A DNA stretch of 64,000 nucleotides, taken from assembly GCA_007713455.1 (NCBI GenBank), contig VMRT01000013.1, positions 1 through 64,000 on the forward strand, written 5' to 3'. This stretch comes from Pseudomonas sp. GTDB taxonomy: Bacteria; Pseudomonadota; Gammaproteobacteria; Pseudomonadales; Pseudomonadaceae. The notes beneath the pieces are model-generated. The model had not been told where the DNA came from, ran no database searches, and saw only the letters and a list, made by a program, of their open reading frames with translations. Both the position numbers and the translations under genes were made by a program. This document shows, piece after piece, positions 23,419 through 32,016 of the stretch (within the stretch, counting starts at the first letter, position 1; every line of letters begins with the position of its first letter).

Positions 23419-25524
23419 TCATTGCCCGGACTGCCAGTCGGTAAAGGTGCGGCCTTCGGCGGCCAGTTGTTCCAGCAGCGGCGCCGGCTTCCACCAGTCG
23501 CCGCAACGTGCGTGCAGTTCCTTGACCCGCGCCAGCACCTTGTCCAGGCCGACGCTGTCGGCATAGAACATCGGGCCACCACGGAAGGCCGGGAAGCCGT
23601 AGCCGTTCAGGTAGATGACGTCGATATCGCTGGAACGCTGGGCGATGCCCTCTTCGAGAATCTTCGCGCCCTCGTTGACCAGCGCGAAGATGCAGCGCTC
23701 GACGATGTACTGCTCGTCCAGCGCTTTTCGCTCGATGCCTTTTTCTCGCGACGCCGCTTCCAGCATAGGCGCGAGTTCGGGGTTTTCCTGCGGCGTGCGG
23801 TTACCCGCCTCGTAGCGGTAGTAGCCGGCGCCGGTCTTCTGCCCGAGCATGCCAGCGGCGCAGAGCTTGTCGGAGACGGTGGGGAAATCCAGATGCGCTG
23901 GTAGCGTTGCGCGCTGCCGTTTGCGAATCGCCTGGCCGATGTCGAGGCCCGACAGATCGCGCATGGCGAACGGCCCCATGGCCATGCCGAAATTGCGCAG
24001 GGCAGCGTCGACCTGCTGCGGCGTGGCGCCCTCCTCCAAGAGGAACTCCGCCTCGCGGCCGTACTGGAAGACCATACGGTTGCCGACGAAGCCGTCGCAA
24101 ACGCCGACCACCACTGAGACCTTCTTCAGCTGCTTGCCGATGGCCATGGCGGTGGCAAGCACCTCATTGCTGGTCTTCTCACCGCGCACCACTTCCAGCA
24201 AACGCATAACGTTGGCGGGGCTGAAGAAATGCAGGCCGACCACGTCCTCGGGACGTTTGGTGAAGGCGGCGATGGCGTTTAAATCGAGTGACGAGGTATT
24301 GGAGGCAAGAATGGCGCCTGGCTTGCAGACGGCATCCAGCTGTTCGAAGACCTGCTGCTTCACGGTCATCTCTTCGAACACCGCTTCGACCACCACGTCG
24401 GCATCGGCCAGCGCGGCGTACTCGGTGACGCCTTCGACCAGCGCCAGGCGCTTCTCCATCGCCTCCTCGGTCAGGCTGCCGCGCTTGACGCTGGCTGCAT
24501 AGGTATCCCGGGCACGCTGCAGGCCGCGTTGCAGCGCTTCGTCATTTATTTCCAGCAGCTTCACCGGAACCCCGGCATTGGCGCAGCTCAAGGCGATACC
24601 GACACCCATGGTGCCGCCGCCGATCACCGCGGCGGTCTTGATCGAGCGAGGTTTCACATCGAATGGCAGATCATTGATCTTGCCGGCCTGGCGTTCTGAG
24701 AAGAATGAATGGACCAAGGCACCACGCTGTGGCGAGTTCAGGCACTCGGCAAACAGTTCACGCTCGCGCTTGAGACCCTCGGCCAGCGGCAGCTTGGTTG
24801 CCGCCTCGACCGCCGCGATGCAACGCAGCGGCGAGAACAGCCCGGCCATGCGCTTGGCTACCTCGGCGTGCTTGGCGCGGATCAGTGCCTCGTTGTCGGC
24901 GCCTTCAAGGCCTTGGGTCTGCTCGCCCGTGCGGCGCGGGCCGCGGCCTTCGTCTACCAGCCGACGCGCATAAGCCAGGCCGGCCTCGCGCAGATCACCC
25001 TCGAACAGCTCGTCGACGATGTGGTGCTCGACCGCCTCCGCCGCACCGATGGGTGTGCCGCTGACAATCATGTCCAGCGCCTTCTCGACTCCGGCCAGAC
25101 GCGGCAAGCGCTGAGTGCCACCGGCGCCGGGCAACAAACCCAATTTCACTTCCGGGAGGCCGACCTTGGCGTCCTTGCGGGCGATGCGGTAATGACAACC
25201 CAGCGCAACTTCCAGCCCGCCACCGAGTGCGGTGCCATGAATGACTGCAACGCTCGGCTTGTTGCAGCCTTCGATGACCTCGATCACCTCGGGCAGGCTC
25301 GGCGCCTGCGGCGGCTTGCCGAACTCCTTTATGTCCGCGCCGGCAATAAAGGTATTGCCCTCGCACACCAGCGCCACGGCGCGGACGTGCTGGTCCGCTT
25401 CGGCATGCTGAAAGGCCTTCAGCAGCCCCTCGCGCACCGCCTGGCCGAGGGCGTTGACCGGTGGATTGTTGACCGTGATCAGCGCGATATCGCCCTGAAC
25501 TTCGAGCCGTACGACATCTGTCAT
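23419..25524 (-). CDS. Fused enoyl-CoA hydratase / 3-hydroxyacyl-CoA dehydrogenase (FadB-like)
   Basis: A 701-residue bifunctional beta-oxidation enzyme. The N-terminal crotonase domain has NTFIAGADIKEF (oxyanion hole), GTALGGGLEVALG and GLPEVKLGLLPGAGGTQRLP with the catalytic Glu pair. The dehydrogenase domain has the NAD-binding VIGGGTMGVGIALSCANAG (about residue 298) and GLHFFSPANVMRLLEVV with the catalytic His (about 434). It lacks a partner thiolase in the window. It is first in the leftward operon with the two acyl-CoA dehydrogenases and carries an operator-like site upstream. Confidence 0.94.
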   Translation of the reverse strand: MTDVVRLEVQGDIALITVNNPPVNALGQAVREGLLKAFQHAEADQHVRAVALVCEGNTFIAGADIKEFGKPPQAPSLPEVIEVIEGCNKPSVAVIHGTALGGGLEVALGCHYRIARKDAKVGLPEVKLGLLPGAGGTQRLPRLAGVEKALDMIVSGTPIGAAEAVEHHIVDELFEGDLREAGLAYARRLVDEGRGPRRTGEQTQGLEGADNEALIRAKHAEVAKRMAGLFSPLRCIAAVEAATKLPLAEGLKRERELFAECLNSPQRGALVHSFFSERQAGKINDLPFDVKPRSIKTAAVIGGGTMGVGIALSCANAGVPVKLLEINDEALQRGLQRARDTYAASVKRGSLTEEAMEKRLALVEGVTEYAALADADVVVEAVFEEMTVKQQVFEQLDAVCKPGAILASNTSSLDLNAIAAFTKRPEDVVGLHFFSPANVMRLLEVVRGEKTSNEVLATAMAIGKQLKKVSVVVGVCDGFVGNRMVFQYGREAEFLLEEGATPQQVDAALRNFGMAMGPFAMRDLSGLDIGQAIRKRQRATLPAHLDFPTVSDKLCAAGMLGQKTGAGYYRYEAGNRTPQENPELAPMLEAASREKGIERKALDEQYIVERCIFALVNEGAKILEEGIAQRSSDIDVIYLNGYGFPAFRGGPMFYADSVGLDKVLARVKELHARCGDWWKPAPLLEQLAAEGRTFTDWQSGQ

Positions 25525-25569
25525 GACTGGCCTCCGCTGTGTGAAATGCTGATTGGAATTGTAATTTCA

Positions 25570-25589
25570 CGGAATCATGTTTCGCACAG
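25570..25589 (-). promoter_or_regulatory. Putative operator shared by acyl-CoA catabolism genes, site 2
   Basis: On the minus strand CTGTGCGAAACATGATTCCG matches the site at 16668-16687 at 17 of 20 positions. It lies 46 bases upstream of the hydratase/dehydrogenase start, well placed to overlap its promoter. A common regulator is implied. Confidence 0.5.
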
Positions 25590-25759
25590 CAGAATAAAGG
25601 AGTCACGTTACGCATGTCGATAGGCCGGCATCGGACAGCAATCAAGCGAGGCAAATGGGCGCAACGCGCGTCAGTGCTTGATATTGCCGGCAGCCGGACC
25701 GGGCGTCGCACAGCACTATCAGTCAGAGGAATGTCGCCGCAAAAGCGGGGGCGGCGGTG

Positions 25760-26992
25760 TCAGCCGGAAACGGCATGCCGCGGGGCGCGAGCGAGCAGGT
25801 CGGGGTCGATACGCAGCAAACGCACCGTCCGCTCGCCGGAAAGGGAGGCGGGCTCGCCGCCTTCCGGCAGATCGATCAGCAGGCGCGTCAGGTTGAGCAC
25901 CAGCGCTTCGCGGCTGAGCGCGCCGGCGCCCAGTGCGTAGTAGGCCGCGATCACCTGGCGTAACTCCAGCGGCAGCGCCCATTGCGCGCGCAACGCCGAG
26001 CCAAAGCCTGCGGCCCGTTCCCGCAGGCAGCGCTGAAGACTCGACTCATCCAGCTCACCGCCACTGTCGAGCCAGTCCTGCAGGCTGCGTAATAGCGCCA
26101 GTTCACCGATGTTCCTCAGCAGGCCGGCGCTGAAGCAGAGCTCTCTGTCCAGCTTCAGCTGCCGCGCCAACCAGCTGGCCAGGCGTGCGGTGCGCAGCGC
26201 CTGCGCGCCAAGCTGCGCACCCAGTTCGGCCAGACGTGGCTCGATCAGCCGGGCGTTGTGCTGCAGCGCCAGCTCGGTCACCAGCTGGAGACTGCGCGCA
26301 GCGCCGAGTCGGCGCTGTGCCTCGCCCAGGCTGAGGCATGGTGCGGCCTGTTGCGTACCGCTGCTGGCGACGCTGATCAGCCGCGCGGTCACCTGCGGGT
26401 CGCGGGCCAAGAGCTCTTCGAGCTCGGCGAAATCCTGATCGCCGCTCTGCAGACGCTGCAGTGCCACCAGCACCCCCTCCTGCAGCGGCGCGCCGCGGTT
26501 ATGCGGGCGCATGCGCTCGAGAAAACTGTCCACGCTGTCTGTCGATGCGGGCGTCGTTATTCCTGCACGACCGGCCGAACGCGGCAACAGTTTGTCCAGG
26601 CGCTGGCGCAGGTCGTCGAGATCATAGGGTTTGCCCAGGTAGGCGGCGGGTGCCAGCGGCAGCACGGTGCGTACGCTGGCGGTATCGGTGCGCGCGCTGA
26701 TCAGCACGCAGGGCAGGCGCTGGGTCGGACCGAGGCGACGCAGTTCGCGCAGCAGTTGGCGGCCATCAAGGCCATCCAGCTCACCATCGACGATCAACAG
26801 GCTGGGCACCTGACGCTTGCACAGTTCCAGCGCGGCATGCCCATCGGCCGCTGGCTGCACGCGCATGCCGGGGCGCAGTTCGCGCACCAGCTGACAAAGC
26901 TGATCCGCGCGCCAGGGCTCGTTGTAGGCAACCAGAACGAATGAAACTTGGGCGGAGATGCTCACTGCACTGCTCGCTGGAGATGTCACCAC
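25760..26992 (-). CDS. Response regulator receiver - HDOD domain protein
   Basis: A protein of up to 410 residues. The N-terminal receiver domain spans about residues 15-140, with the phosphoacceptor region PSLLIVDGELDGLDGRQLL, the ISARTDT switch and YLGKPYDLDDLRQRLDKLL with the conserved Lys. The C-terminal half is an HDOD domain (LARDPQVTARLISVASS ... FSAGLLRNIGELALLRSL), a degenerate HD fold found in signalling proteins. The start is uncertain: it opens with tandem GTG codons and has no clear Shine-Dalgarno. No histidine kinase is adjacent, so its input and output are unknown. Confidence 0.82.
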   Translation of the reverse strand: MVTSPASSAVSISAQVSFVLVAYNEPWRADQLCQLVRELRPGMRVQPAADGHAALELCKRQVPSLLIVDGELDGLDGRQLLRELRRLGPTQRLPCVLISARTDTASVRTVLPLAPAAYLGKPYDLDDLRQRLDKLLPRSAGRAGITTPASTDSVDSFLERMRPHNRGAPLQEGVLVALQRLQSGDQDFAELEELLARDPQVTARLISVASSGTQQAAPCLSLGEAQRRLGAARSLQLVTELALQHNARLIEPRLAELGAQLGAQALRTARLASWLARQLKLDRELCFSAGLLRNIGELALLRSLQDWLDSGGELDESSLQRCLRERAAGFGSALRAQWALPLELRQVIAAYYALGAGALSREALVLNLTRLLIDLPEGGEPASLSGERTVRLLRIDPDLLARAPRHAVSG

Positions 26993-27120
26993 AGCCTAGC
27001 GACGGTGTAGGTAGATGGCGAAAGATCCTTGAGGGGGATCGCGCCAGTGGGGGCGCGATTCTGCACGGACCTATAGCAAACAGCCAGCCTCGGCCCCTGA
27101 GGCCAGCTGTCGCAGGTGGC

Positions 27121-28569
27121 TCAGATGCCCATGCAGAGATACTTGATCTCCAGGTAATCCTCGATGCCGTACTTCGAGCCCTCGCGGCCGAGACCGGAGG
27201 ACTTCACGCCGCCGAACGGCGCCACTTCGGTAGAGATCAGCCCGGTATTGATGCCGACCATGCCGTACTCCAGCGCCTCGGCGACGCGGAACACCCGGCC
27301 CAGATCGCGCGCGTAGAAGTAGGAGGCCAGGCCGAACTCGGTGTCGTTGGCCTTGGCGATCGCCTCGGACTCGTCCTTGAAACGGAACAGCGGCGCCAGC
27401 GGGCCGAAGGTTTCTTCCTTGGCCACCTTGGCGCTATCCGGCACATCCACCAACACGGTGGGCTCGAAATAGCTGCCACCCATTGCATGAGCCTGACCGC
27501 CCGCCACCAGCCGCGCACCCTGGGCAACGGCATCCTCGATATGCTCGCGGACCTTGCTGGCGGCACGATCATCGATCAGCGGGCCGATGTCGGTGCCCTC
27601 TTCCAGGCCGTTGCCGACCCGCAGCTTGGCCACCGCCGCCTGGAATTTCTCGGCAAAGGCGTCGTATACGCCATCCTGCACATAGATGCGGTTGACGCAT
27701 ACACAGGTCTGCCCGGCGTTGCGGTACTTGGACTGCATGGCGCCCTTCACCGCCTCGTCCAGGTCGGCATCATCGAAGACGATGAATGGCGCGTTGCCGC
27801 CCAGCTCCAGGGACACCTTCTTGATGCCCGGCGCGCACTGCTCCATCAACTTGGCGCCAACCTCGGTGGAGCCGGTGAAGGAAATCTTGCGCACCTTGGG
27901 GTTGGCGGTCAGCTCGTTGCCGATGTCGCCGGCCGAGCCGGTCACGACGCTGAGCACTCCCTTGGGAATGCCGGCGCGTTCGGCCAGCTCGACCATCGCC
28001 AGTGCCGAGAACGGCGTCTGTGACGCGGGCTTGATCACCATGGTGCAGCCGGCCGCCAGCGCCGGGCCGGCCTTGCGGGTGATCATCGCCGCCGGGAAAT
28101 TCCACGGTGTGATGGCCGCGGTCACGCCGATCGGCTGCTTGATGACGATAATGCGCTTGTCTTTCTGGTGCCCGGGAATGGTGTCGCCGTAGATGCGCTT
28201 GGCTTCCTCGGCGAACCACTCGATGAACGAGGCGGCGTAGGCGATCTCGCCCTTGGCCTCGGCCAGCGGCTTGCCCTGCTCCAGAGTCATCAGGCGGCCA
28301 AGGTCGTCCTGGTTCTCCATCAAAAGCTCGAACCAGCGGCGCAGCTTCTGCGAACGCTCCTTGGCGGTCAGATCACGCCAGGCCGGCAACGCACGCTCGG
28401 CGGCATCGACGGCGCGACGGGTTTCCGCGGCGCCCATCTTCGGCACCGTGCCAAGCGTTTCGCCGGTGGCCGGGTTGTTCACGCTGATGGTCTGGCCGCT
28501 GTCGGCATCGACCCAGGCGCCATCGATATAGGCCTGCTGACGGAACAGAGCGGTGTCTTTGAGTTGCAT
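27121..28569 (-). CDS. gabD: NADP-dependent succinate-semialdehyde dehydrogenase
   Basis: Oxidises succinate semialdehyde to succinate in GABA and related catabolism. The 482-residue product equals E. coli GabD in length. It shows TPWNFPAAMITRKAGPALAA, FTGSTEVGAKLME, VSLELGGNAPFIVFDD (catalytic Glu about 254) and NAGQTCVCVNRIYVQ (catalytic Cys about 288). The start is preceded by GAGGAG. No gabT lies beside it, so it may be a second copy serving another pathway that yields semialdehydes; related aldehydes such as glutarate semialdehyde cannot be excluded. Confidence 0.92.
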   Translation of the reverse strand: MQLKDTALFRQQAYIDGAWVDADSGQTISVNNPATGETLGTVPKMGAAETRRAVDAAERALPAWRDLTAKERSQKLRRWFELLMENQDDLGRLMTLEQGKPLAEAKGEIAYAASFIEWFAEEAKRIYGDTIPGHQKDKRIIVIKQPIGVTAAITPWNFPAAMITRKAGPALAAGCTMVIKPASQTPFSALAMVELAERAGIPKGVLSVVTGSAGDIGNELTANPKVRKISFTGSTEVGAKLMEQCAPGIKKVSLELGGNAPFIVFDDADLDEAVKGAMQSKYRNAGQTCVCVNRIYVQDGVYDAFAEKFQAAVAKLRVGNGLEEGTDIGPLIDDRAASKVREHIEDAVAQGARLVAGGQAHAMGGSYFEPTVLVDVPDSAKVAKEETFGPLAPLFRFKDESEAIAKANDTEFGLASYFYARDLGRVFRVAEALEYGMVGINTGLISTEVAPFGGVKSSGLGREGSKYGIEDYLEIKYLCMGI

Positions 28570-28870
28570 GGCAGTCTCCTCGGGCATCGTAGCGGCAGGC
28601 CCGCTGCGGAAAGTTTGGCTGATACGACGATCATCTGAACCGTCCTTCGCCGCCCGGTTCCTGTCGCCGCATTGCACTGCGAACGGCCATGCTAGGACCG
28701 CAGCCACCGGCCCGGCAAGCTCATGACGCATGACGTTGTCGCGCCATTGACCAGCCTGATGCATCGCACGGCCTGTCACGACTTGTTACCCAAACCCTAC
28801 TACTGGCCGGGGTATAGTTGCGCGCGAGCGGCGCAAGTCGCCGACAACCAAGGATCGATAAGGAGTTACC
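28570..28870. other. Intergenic region between gabD and the cytochrome c' gene
   Basis: About 300 bp separating two divergent genes. It must hold both promoters, but I could not fix a convincing -35/-10 pair for either. No RNA gene or repeat was seen. Confidence 0.5.
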
Positions 28871-29335
28871 GTGAAAGCATTGATGACAGGCGCCGTGGCC
28901 GCCGCCCTGCTGGCCAGCGCTGCCGTCCAGGCGCAGATGAAGCCGGAAGAGATGGTCGAAACCCGCCAGGCCGGCTACCAGTTCATGTCGTGGAACATGG
29001 GCAAGATCAAGGCCCAGGTAGTCGACGGCAAGGAGCCCTACGACCAGGCCAAGGTAGCCGCCGCCGCCAATGCCATCGCCGCCATCGCCAATTCCGGCAT
29101 GGGCAGCCTGTACAGCCCGGACACCACCACCGAGCAGCTGGGCAAGGCGACTCGCCTGAAGCCTGAGTTCTTCCAGAATCTCGACGAAGCCGGGCGCATC
29201 GGCCGCGACTTCACCGCCGCCGCCAACCAGCTCGCCAAGGTCGCAGCGGAAGGGGACCAAGCCGCGATCAAGAAGGCCTTCGGTGACGTCGGCGGCAGCT
29301 GCAAGTCCTGCCACGACAAGTTCCGCGCCGACTGA
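28871..29335 (+). CDS. cycP: Cytochrome c' (periplasmic, high-spin haem)
   Basis: A 154-residue protein with a signal peptide (MKALMTGAVAAALLASAAVQAQ) and a single haem motif CKSCH at residues 144-148, near the C-terminus as is usual for four-helix-bundle cytochromes c'. These proteins bind NO and CO and are linked to nitric-oxide tolerance. The start is GTG, with AAGGAG seven bases upstream. A cytochrome b561 gene lies convergent just downstream, a frequent partner of cytochrome c' genes. The pair may pass electrons or act in redox or NO defence (inference). Confidence 0.92.
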   Translation: MKALMTGAVAAALLASAAVQAQMKPEEMVETRQAGYQFMSWNMGKIKAQVVDGKEPYDQAKVAAAANAIAAIANSGMGSLYSPDTTTEQLGKATRLKPEFFQNLDEAGRIGRDFTAAANQLAKVAAEGDQAAIKKAFGDVGGSCKSCHDKFRAD

Positions 29336-29343
29336 CCCGTCGC

Positions 29344-29373
29344 AGCCAGCCGACACCAACCCGTCGGCTGGCT
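29344..29373. terminator. Hairpin between cytochrome c' and cytochrome b561 genes
   Basis: An 11-bp perfect stem AGCCAGCCGAC / GTCGGCTGGCT with an ACCAACCC loop between two convergent genes. It has no T-tract on either side, so it may protect transcript ends or act with other factors rather than as a classical terminator. Confidence 0.55.
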
Positions 29374-30068
29374 TACCAGTCCAGGCTCGGTGCGACCGCG
29401 GCGGGTTCCGGCTCCAGCCAATCCCCTACCGCTTGCACACCCCATACGCAAGCCGCACCCAGCGCAATCGCCAGCACCGCCGCAAACAGCGAACCACCGC
29501 GGGCATCCTGCTGGGTCGGGTGCTCGCGCTGCGTTCTTCCTGCAATCATCGCGCGCACCAGCGGACGGCGCATCACCAGCGTGTAATAGATGATGGCCCC
29601 GATGTGCATGCCGATCAGCACCAGCAGCAGCCACTTTGCCTGCCGATGCAGGCCGCTCAGCGCGCTGCCGGTTTCGCTGCTGACCAACCTATAAAGCGGG
29701 CCCTGGAAGGCGATGTCATCGGTTGCCATCAAGCCGCTGGTCACCTGAAAGCTCACCAGCAGTAGCATGGCCAGCACCGAAAAAGCACCGAGCGGGTTGT
29801 GCCCGGCCTCGCGCCAGTTGCCCTGCAGATAATCCTTCACACCGACGGTTGCCGCGAAGATCCGCGACCAGCGTGCGTAGGTCGACCCGACGAAGCCCCA
29901 CACCAGACGAAATACCAGCAGCCCCAGCACCAGCAGACCGAGCCGGCCATGCCAGGGCATCAGATTGCCGCCCACCCAGCCGGTGACGACGGCTGCGATC
30001 ACCGTGCCGGCGAACAACCAGTGAAACAGCCGCAGCGGCGCATCCCAGAGTTTGATATGGCCCGACAT
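29373..30068 (-). CDS. Cytochrome b561-type di-haem membrane protein
   Basis: A 231-residue inner membrane protein with about four to five hydrophobic helices and conserved His residues: [40 protein letters not shown] and [20 protein letters not shown]. It should bind two b-type haems and transfer electrons from quinol or to a periplasmic acceptor, likely the neighbouring cytochrome c'. The second of two close ATGs is chosen because GAGGGG is six bases before it. The C-terminus carries one more hydrophobic segment. Confidence 0.9.
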   Translation of the reverse strand: MSGHIKLWDAPLRLFHWLFAGTVIAAVVTGWVGGNLMPWHGRLGLLVLGLLVFRLVWGFVGSTYARWSRIFAATVGVKDYLQGNWREAGHNPLGAFSVLAMLLLVSFQVTSGLMATDDIAFQGPLYRLVSSETGSALSGLHRQAKWLLLVLIGMHIGAIIYYTLVMRRPLVRAMIAGRTQREHPTQQDARGGSLFAAVLAIALGAACVWGVQAVGDWLEPEPAAVAPSLDW

Positions 30069-30236
30069 CTCCATCCCCTCGCCATTCGAACACCCACGGC
30101 CCCCGGCCGCGACACGCAAGGGTACCAGCCGGACCAGCCTCGGGCAGCTGCGAAAAAGCCGCACCTGGACCGTATCCGTCCGGCCGCACCAGCATGGACG
30201 CCCGTCAACGACATGCGTATGATTGCGCCCCGCAAC

Positions 30237-30313
30237 GCATCCGTAGCTCAGCTGGATAGAGTACTGCCCTCCGAAGGCAGGGGTCGTGGGTTCGAATCCC
30301 GCCGGATGCGCCA
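30237..30313 (+). tRNA. tRNA-Arg (anticodon CCG), CCA encoded
   Basis: A 77-nt cloverleaf: acceptor GCATCCG / CGGATGC, D-arm with AGCTCAGCTGGATAGAGT, anticodon stem CTGCC / GGCAG with loop CTCCGAA (anticodon CCG), T-loop GGTTCGAATCC, and an encoded CCA end. It reads codon CGG. tRNA-Arg genes are common integration sites, and the T6SS block starts 350 bp downstream, but no integrase is seen in the window. Confidence 0.97.
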
Positions 30314-30323
30314 TATAGATAGT

Positions 30324-30384
30324 CGTTTCGAGTCCCGCTCGAAACGCTCCGACAAAGCCCGCTCACTGCGGGCTTTGTCGTTTC
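30324..30384 (+). terminator. Two tandem hairpins downstream of tRNA-Arg
   Basis: The first hairpin is CGTTTCGAG-TCCCG-CTCGAAACG (30324-30346). The second, GACAAAGCCCGC / GCGGGCTTTGTC (30351-30379) with a TCACT loop, is followed by GTTTCTG. The second looks like a Rho-independent terminator with a weak T-tract. Confidence 0.7.
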
Positions 30385-30646
30385 TGCGCACCATCTTCAG
30401 ACCGTTGCCCTCGATCGGCCAAAAGCCAACACCAGGCAAGTGCAGGCCGCCCTGCCTGCATCGGGATGCTGATGCAAGGGAAACCTGCCATGCGGCGCCA
30501 TCGGCCTGCGCCAACCTGACCTCACGCTCGTTTTAGACGCATCCAACGGGTGTTCTGTGAACCCGATCACCGAGCCTGCAGGACAACTGAACTTCAATGC
30601 GCCGACCAGGTCGCGCCATGCGCACCTTGCCCCCACACACGACTTC
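30385..30646. other. Leader region upstream of the T6SS operon
   Basis: Noncoding stretch between the tRNA terminator and the first T6SS gene. It must contain the operon promoter, but I see no clear sigma-70 or sigma-54 elements. A GAACTT at about 30589 lacks a good AlgU -10. Single CTGCGCA words occur, but not the paired repeat seen upstream of hcp. Confidence 0.4.
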
Positions 30647-30660
30647 AAGGAGGAAATCGC

Positions 30661-30795
30661 GTGCCCGTGCGCTATTACGCCCTCGTTTCGCTCTTCGCCG
30701 CGGCCCTGCTCACCGGCTGCACCGGCAACTACAAATTCAACGATGACCAATATCGTCCGCTGGGCGACCCGCAGGCTTTGAATCGCGGCCAGTGA
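30661..30795 (+). CDS. Small T6SS-linked lipoprotein (44 residues)
   Basis: A short gene with a GTG start seven bases after a strong AAGGAGG. The product MPVRYYALVSLFAAALLTGC carries a lipobox with the acylated Cys at residue 20 and only about 24 mature residues after it. It lies 20 bases before tagH and is probably co-transcribed with the T6SS genes. The role is unknown; it may be an outer-membrane or T6SS accessory lipoprotein. Its small size means it is easily missed. Confidence 0.75.
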   Translation: MPVRYYALVSLFAAALLTGCTGNYKFNDDQYRPLGDPQALNRGQ

Positions 30796-30815
30796 CCGCA
30801 AGGAGCAACACGACC

Positions 30816-32012
30816 ATGGAACTGGTCTTCGATATGGTGGGCGCCCAGCAATTCGTGCCGGGTCTGCTGACCACCAAAACCTTCAAGCAGGCCGGCGGCT
30901 TGATCGGCCGGGCCGAAGGCTGCGATTGGGTGATCCCGGATCGCAAGCGCGTCCTCTCCGGGCGTCACGCGGTGATCAGCTACCGCGACGGAGCCTTCTT
31001 TCTCACCGACACCAGCAGCAACGGCATCCAGCTCAAGGACAGTGGCGCCAGCCTGGTCAAGGGCCAGCCGCAGCGCATCGAGCATGGCAGCGTCTACTGC
31101 CTGGGCGACTTCGAGATCCGCGCCCGGCTGATTCAGGACCCGGCGCTGTTCGAAGGCGACATCGGCCGCCCGCAGCCGGCCGGCAGCATCATCCCCGACG
31201 ACGCTTTTCTCGACCTCGATCCGCTGGTTGCCATGGATCAGCAGGAGCGCGTCTATGCCGAGGTAGACGACCTCGACCTCGCCCTGGTAGCGCCACAGCG
31301 CCAGGCGCAGCAGCGCGACTACGCGCGCATCGACATGGAAAGCCTGCCGTTGCCGGAGCTGGTCATGCCTCAGGCAGCGCCGGAAGCCAAGCGCGAAGCC
31401 GAGCCCGAACGACTGCCGCAGGGATTCTGGGCGCGTTTCGGCGAGGCGCTGGGCATCGATCTCGACGATCTCGACGAGGAACAGCGCCAGGCCCTGGCGT
31501 TGAACGCCGCCCGCCTGCTCAAGCAGAGCGTCGGCGGCCTGCAGCAGAGCCTACGCACCCGCAGCGAGCTGAAGAACGAGTTGCGCCTGGCGTTGACCAC
31601 TGTGCAGAGCGCTGGCAACAACCCACTCAAGCACAGTGCCGATACGGGTGAGGCCGTGAGCGCCCTGCTGCGAGGTGGCAAGCCCGGCCAGCTTACGGCT
31701 GAACAGGCCATCGGACGCGCCTTCCGCGACCTGCAGGCGCATCAGGTGGCACTGCTAGCGGCCAGCCGCGCCGCCGTTCACGCCATGTTCGAACAGCTCG
31801 CGCCGGAGCAGCTGGCACTGCGTTTCGAACGCGAGGGCCGCAAGCCGCTGATCGCCACCGCCGGCAGTCGCTGGCGCGCCTACCGCCGGTTGCATCACAG
31901 CCTCGGCCAGGACGCCGACTGGAGCGAACGGCTGTTCGCCCGCGACTTCGCCAAGACCTATGAGGAGCAGGTGCGTCTGATCGCCACGCTCGATTCAACC
32001 CATCAAGGATGA
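30816..32012 (+). CDS. tagH: T6SS FHA-domain protein TagH (Fha)
   Basis: A 398-residue protein with an N-terminal forkhead-associated domain (LIGRAEGCDWVIPDRKRVLSGRHAV, TDTSSNGIQL) that binds phosphothreonine, and a C-terminal TagH domain (SVGGLQQSLRTRSELKNELRL and on). In H1- and H2-type T6SS the Fha protein is the target of the Ser/Thr kinase and promotes assembly. Kinase and phosphatase genes are present downstream in the same operon, so this is the likely substrate. The start MELVFDMVG follows AAGGAG. Confidence 0.93.
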   Translation: MELVFDMVGAQQFVPGLLTTKTFKQAGGLIGRAEGCDWVIPDRKRVLSGRHAVISYRDGAFFLTDTSSNGIQLKDSGASLVKGQPQRIEHGSVYCLGDFEIRARLIQDPALFEGDIGRPQPAGSIIPDDAFLDLDPLVAMDQQERVYAEVDDLDLALVAPQRQAQQRDYARIDMESLPLPELVMPQAAPEAKREAEPERLPQGFWARFGEALGIDLDDLDEEQRQALALNAARLLKQSVGGLQQSLRTRSELKNELRLALTTVQSAGNNPLKHSADTGEAVSALLRGGKPGQLTAEQAIGRAFRDLQAHQVALLAASRAAVHAMFEQLAPEQLALRFEREGRKPLIATAGSRWRAYRRLHHSLGQDADWSERLFARDFAKTYEEQVRLIATLDSTHQG

Positions 32013-32016
32013 TCCC

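Noticed and set aside
25614..25940. A plus-strand frame with AGGAG upstream, opposite the HDOD protein
   Set aside because: The product is Arg/Ser-rich without likeness to a protein and overlaps a well-supported gene on the other strand.
30237..30313. Genomic island integrated at tRNA-Arg
   Set aside because: No integrase gene is present and I saw no repeat of the tRNA 3' end within the window; the idea cannot be supported here.
30589..30616. AlgU-like promoter for the T6SS operon (GAACTT at about 30589)
   Set aside because: The element 16 bp further on is TCGCG, which does not fit the -10 consensus.
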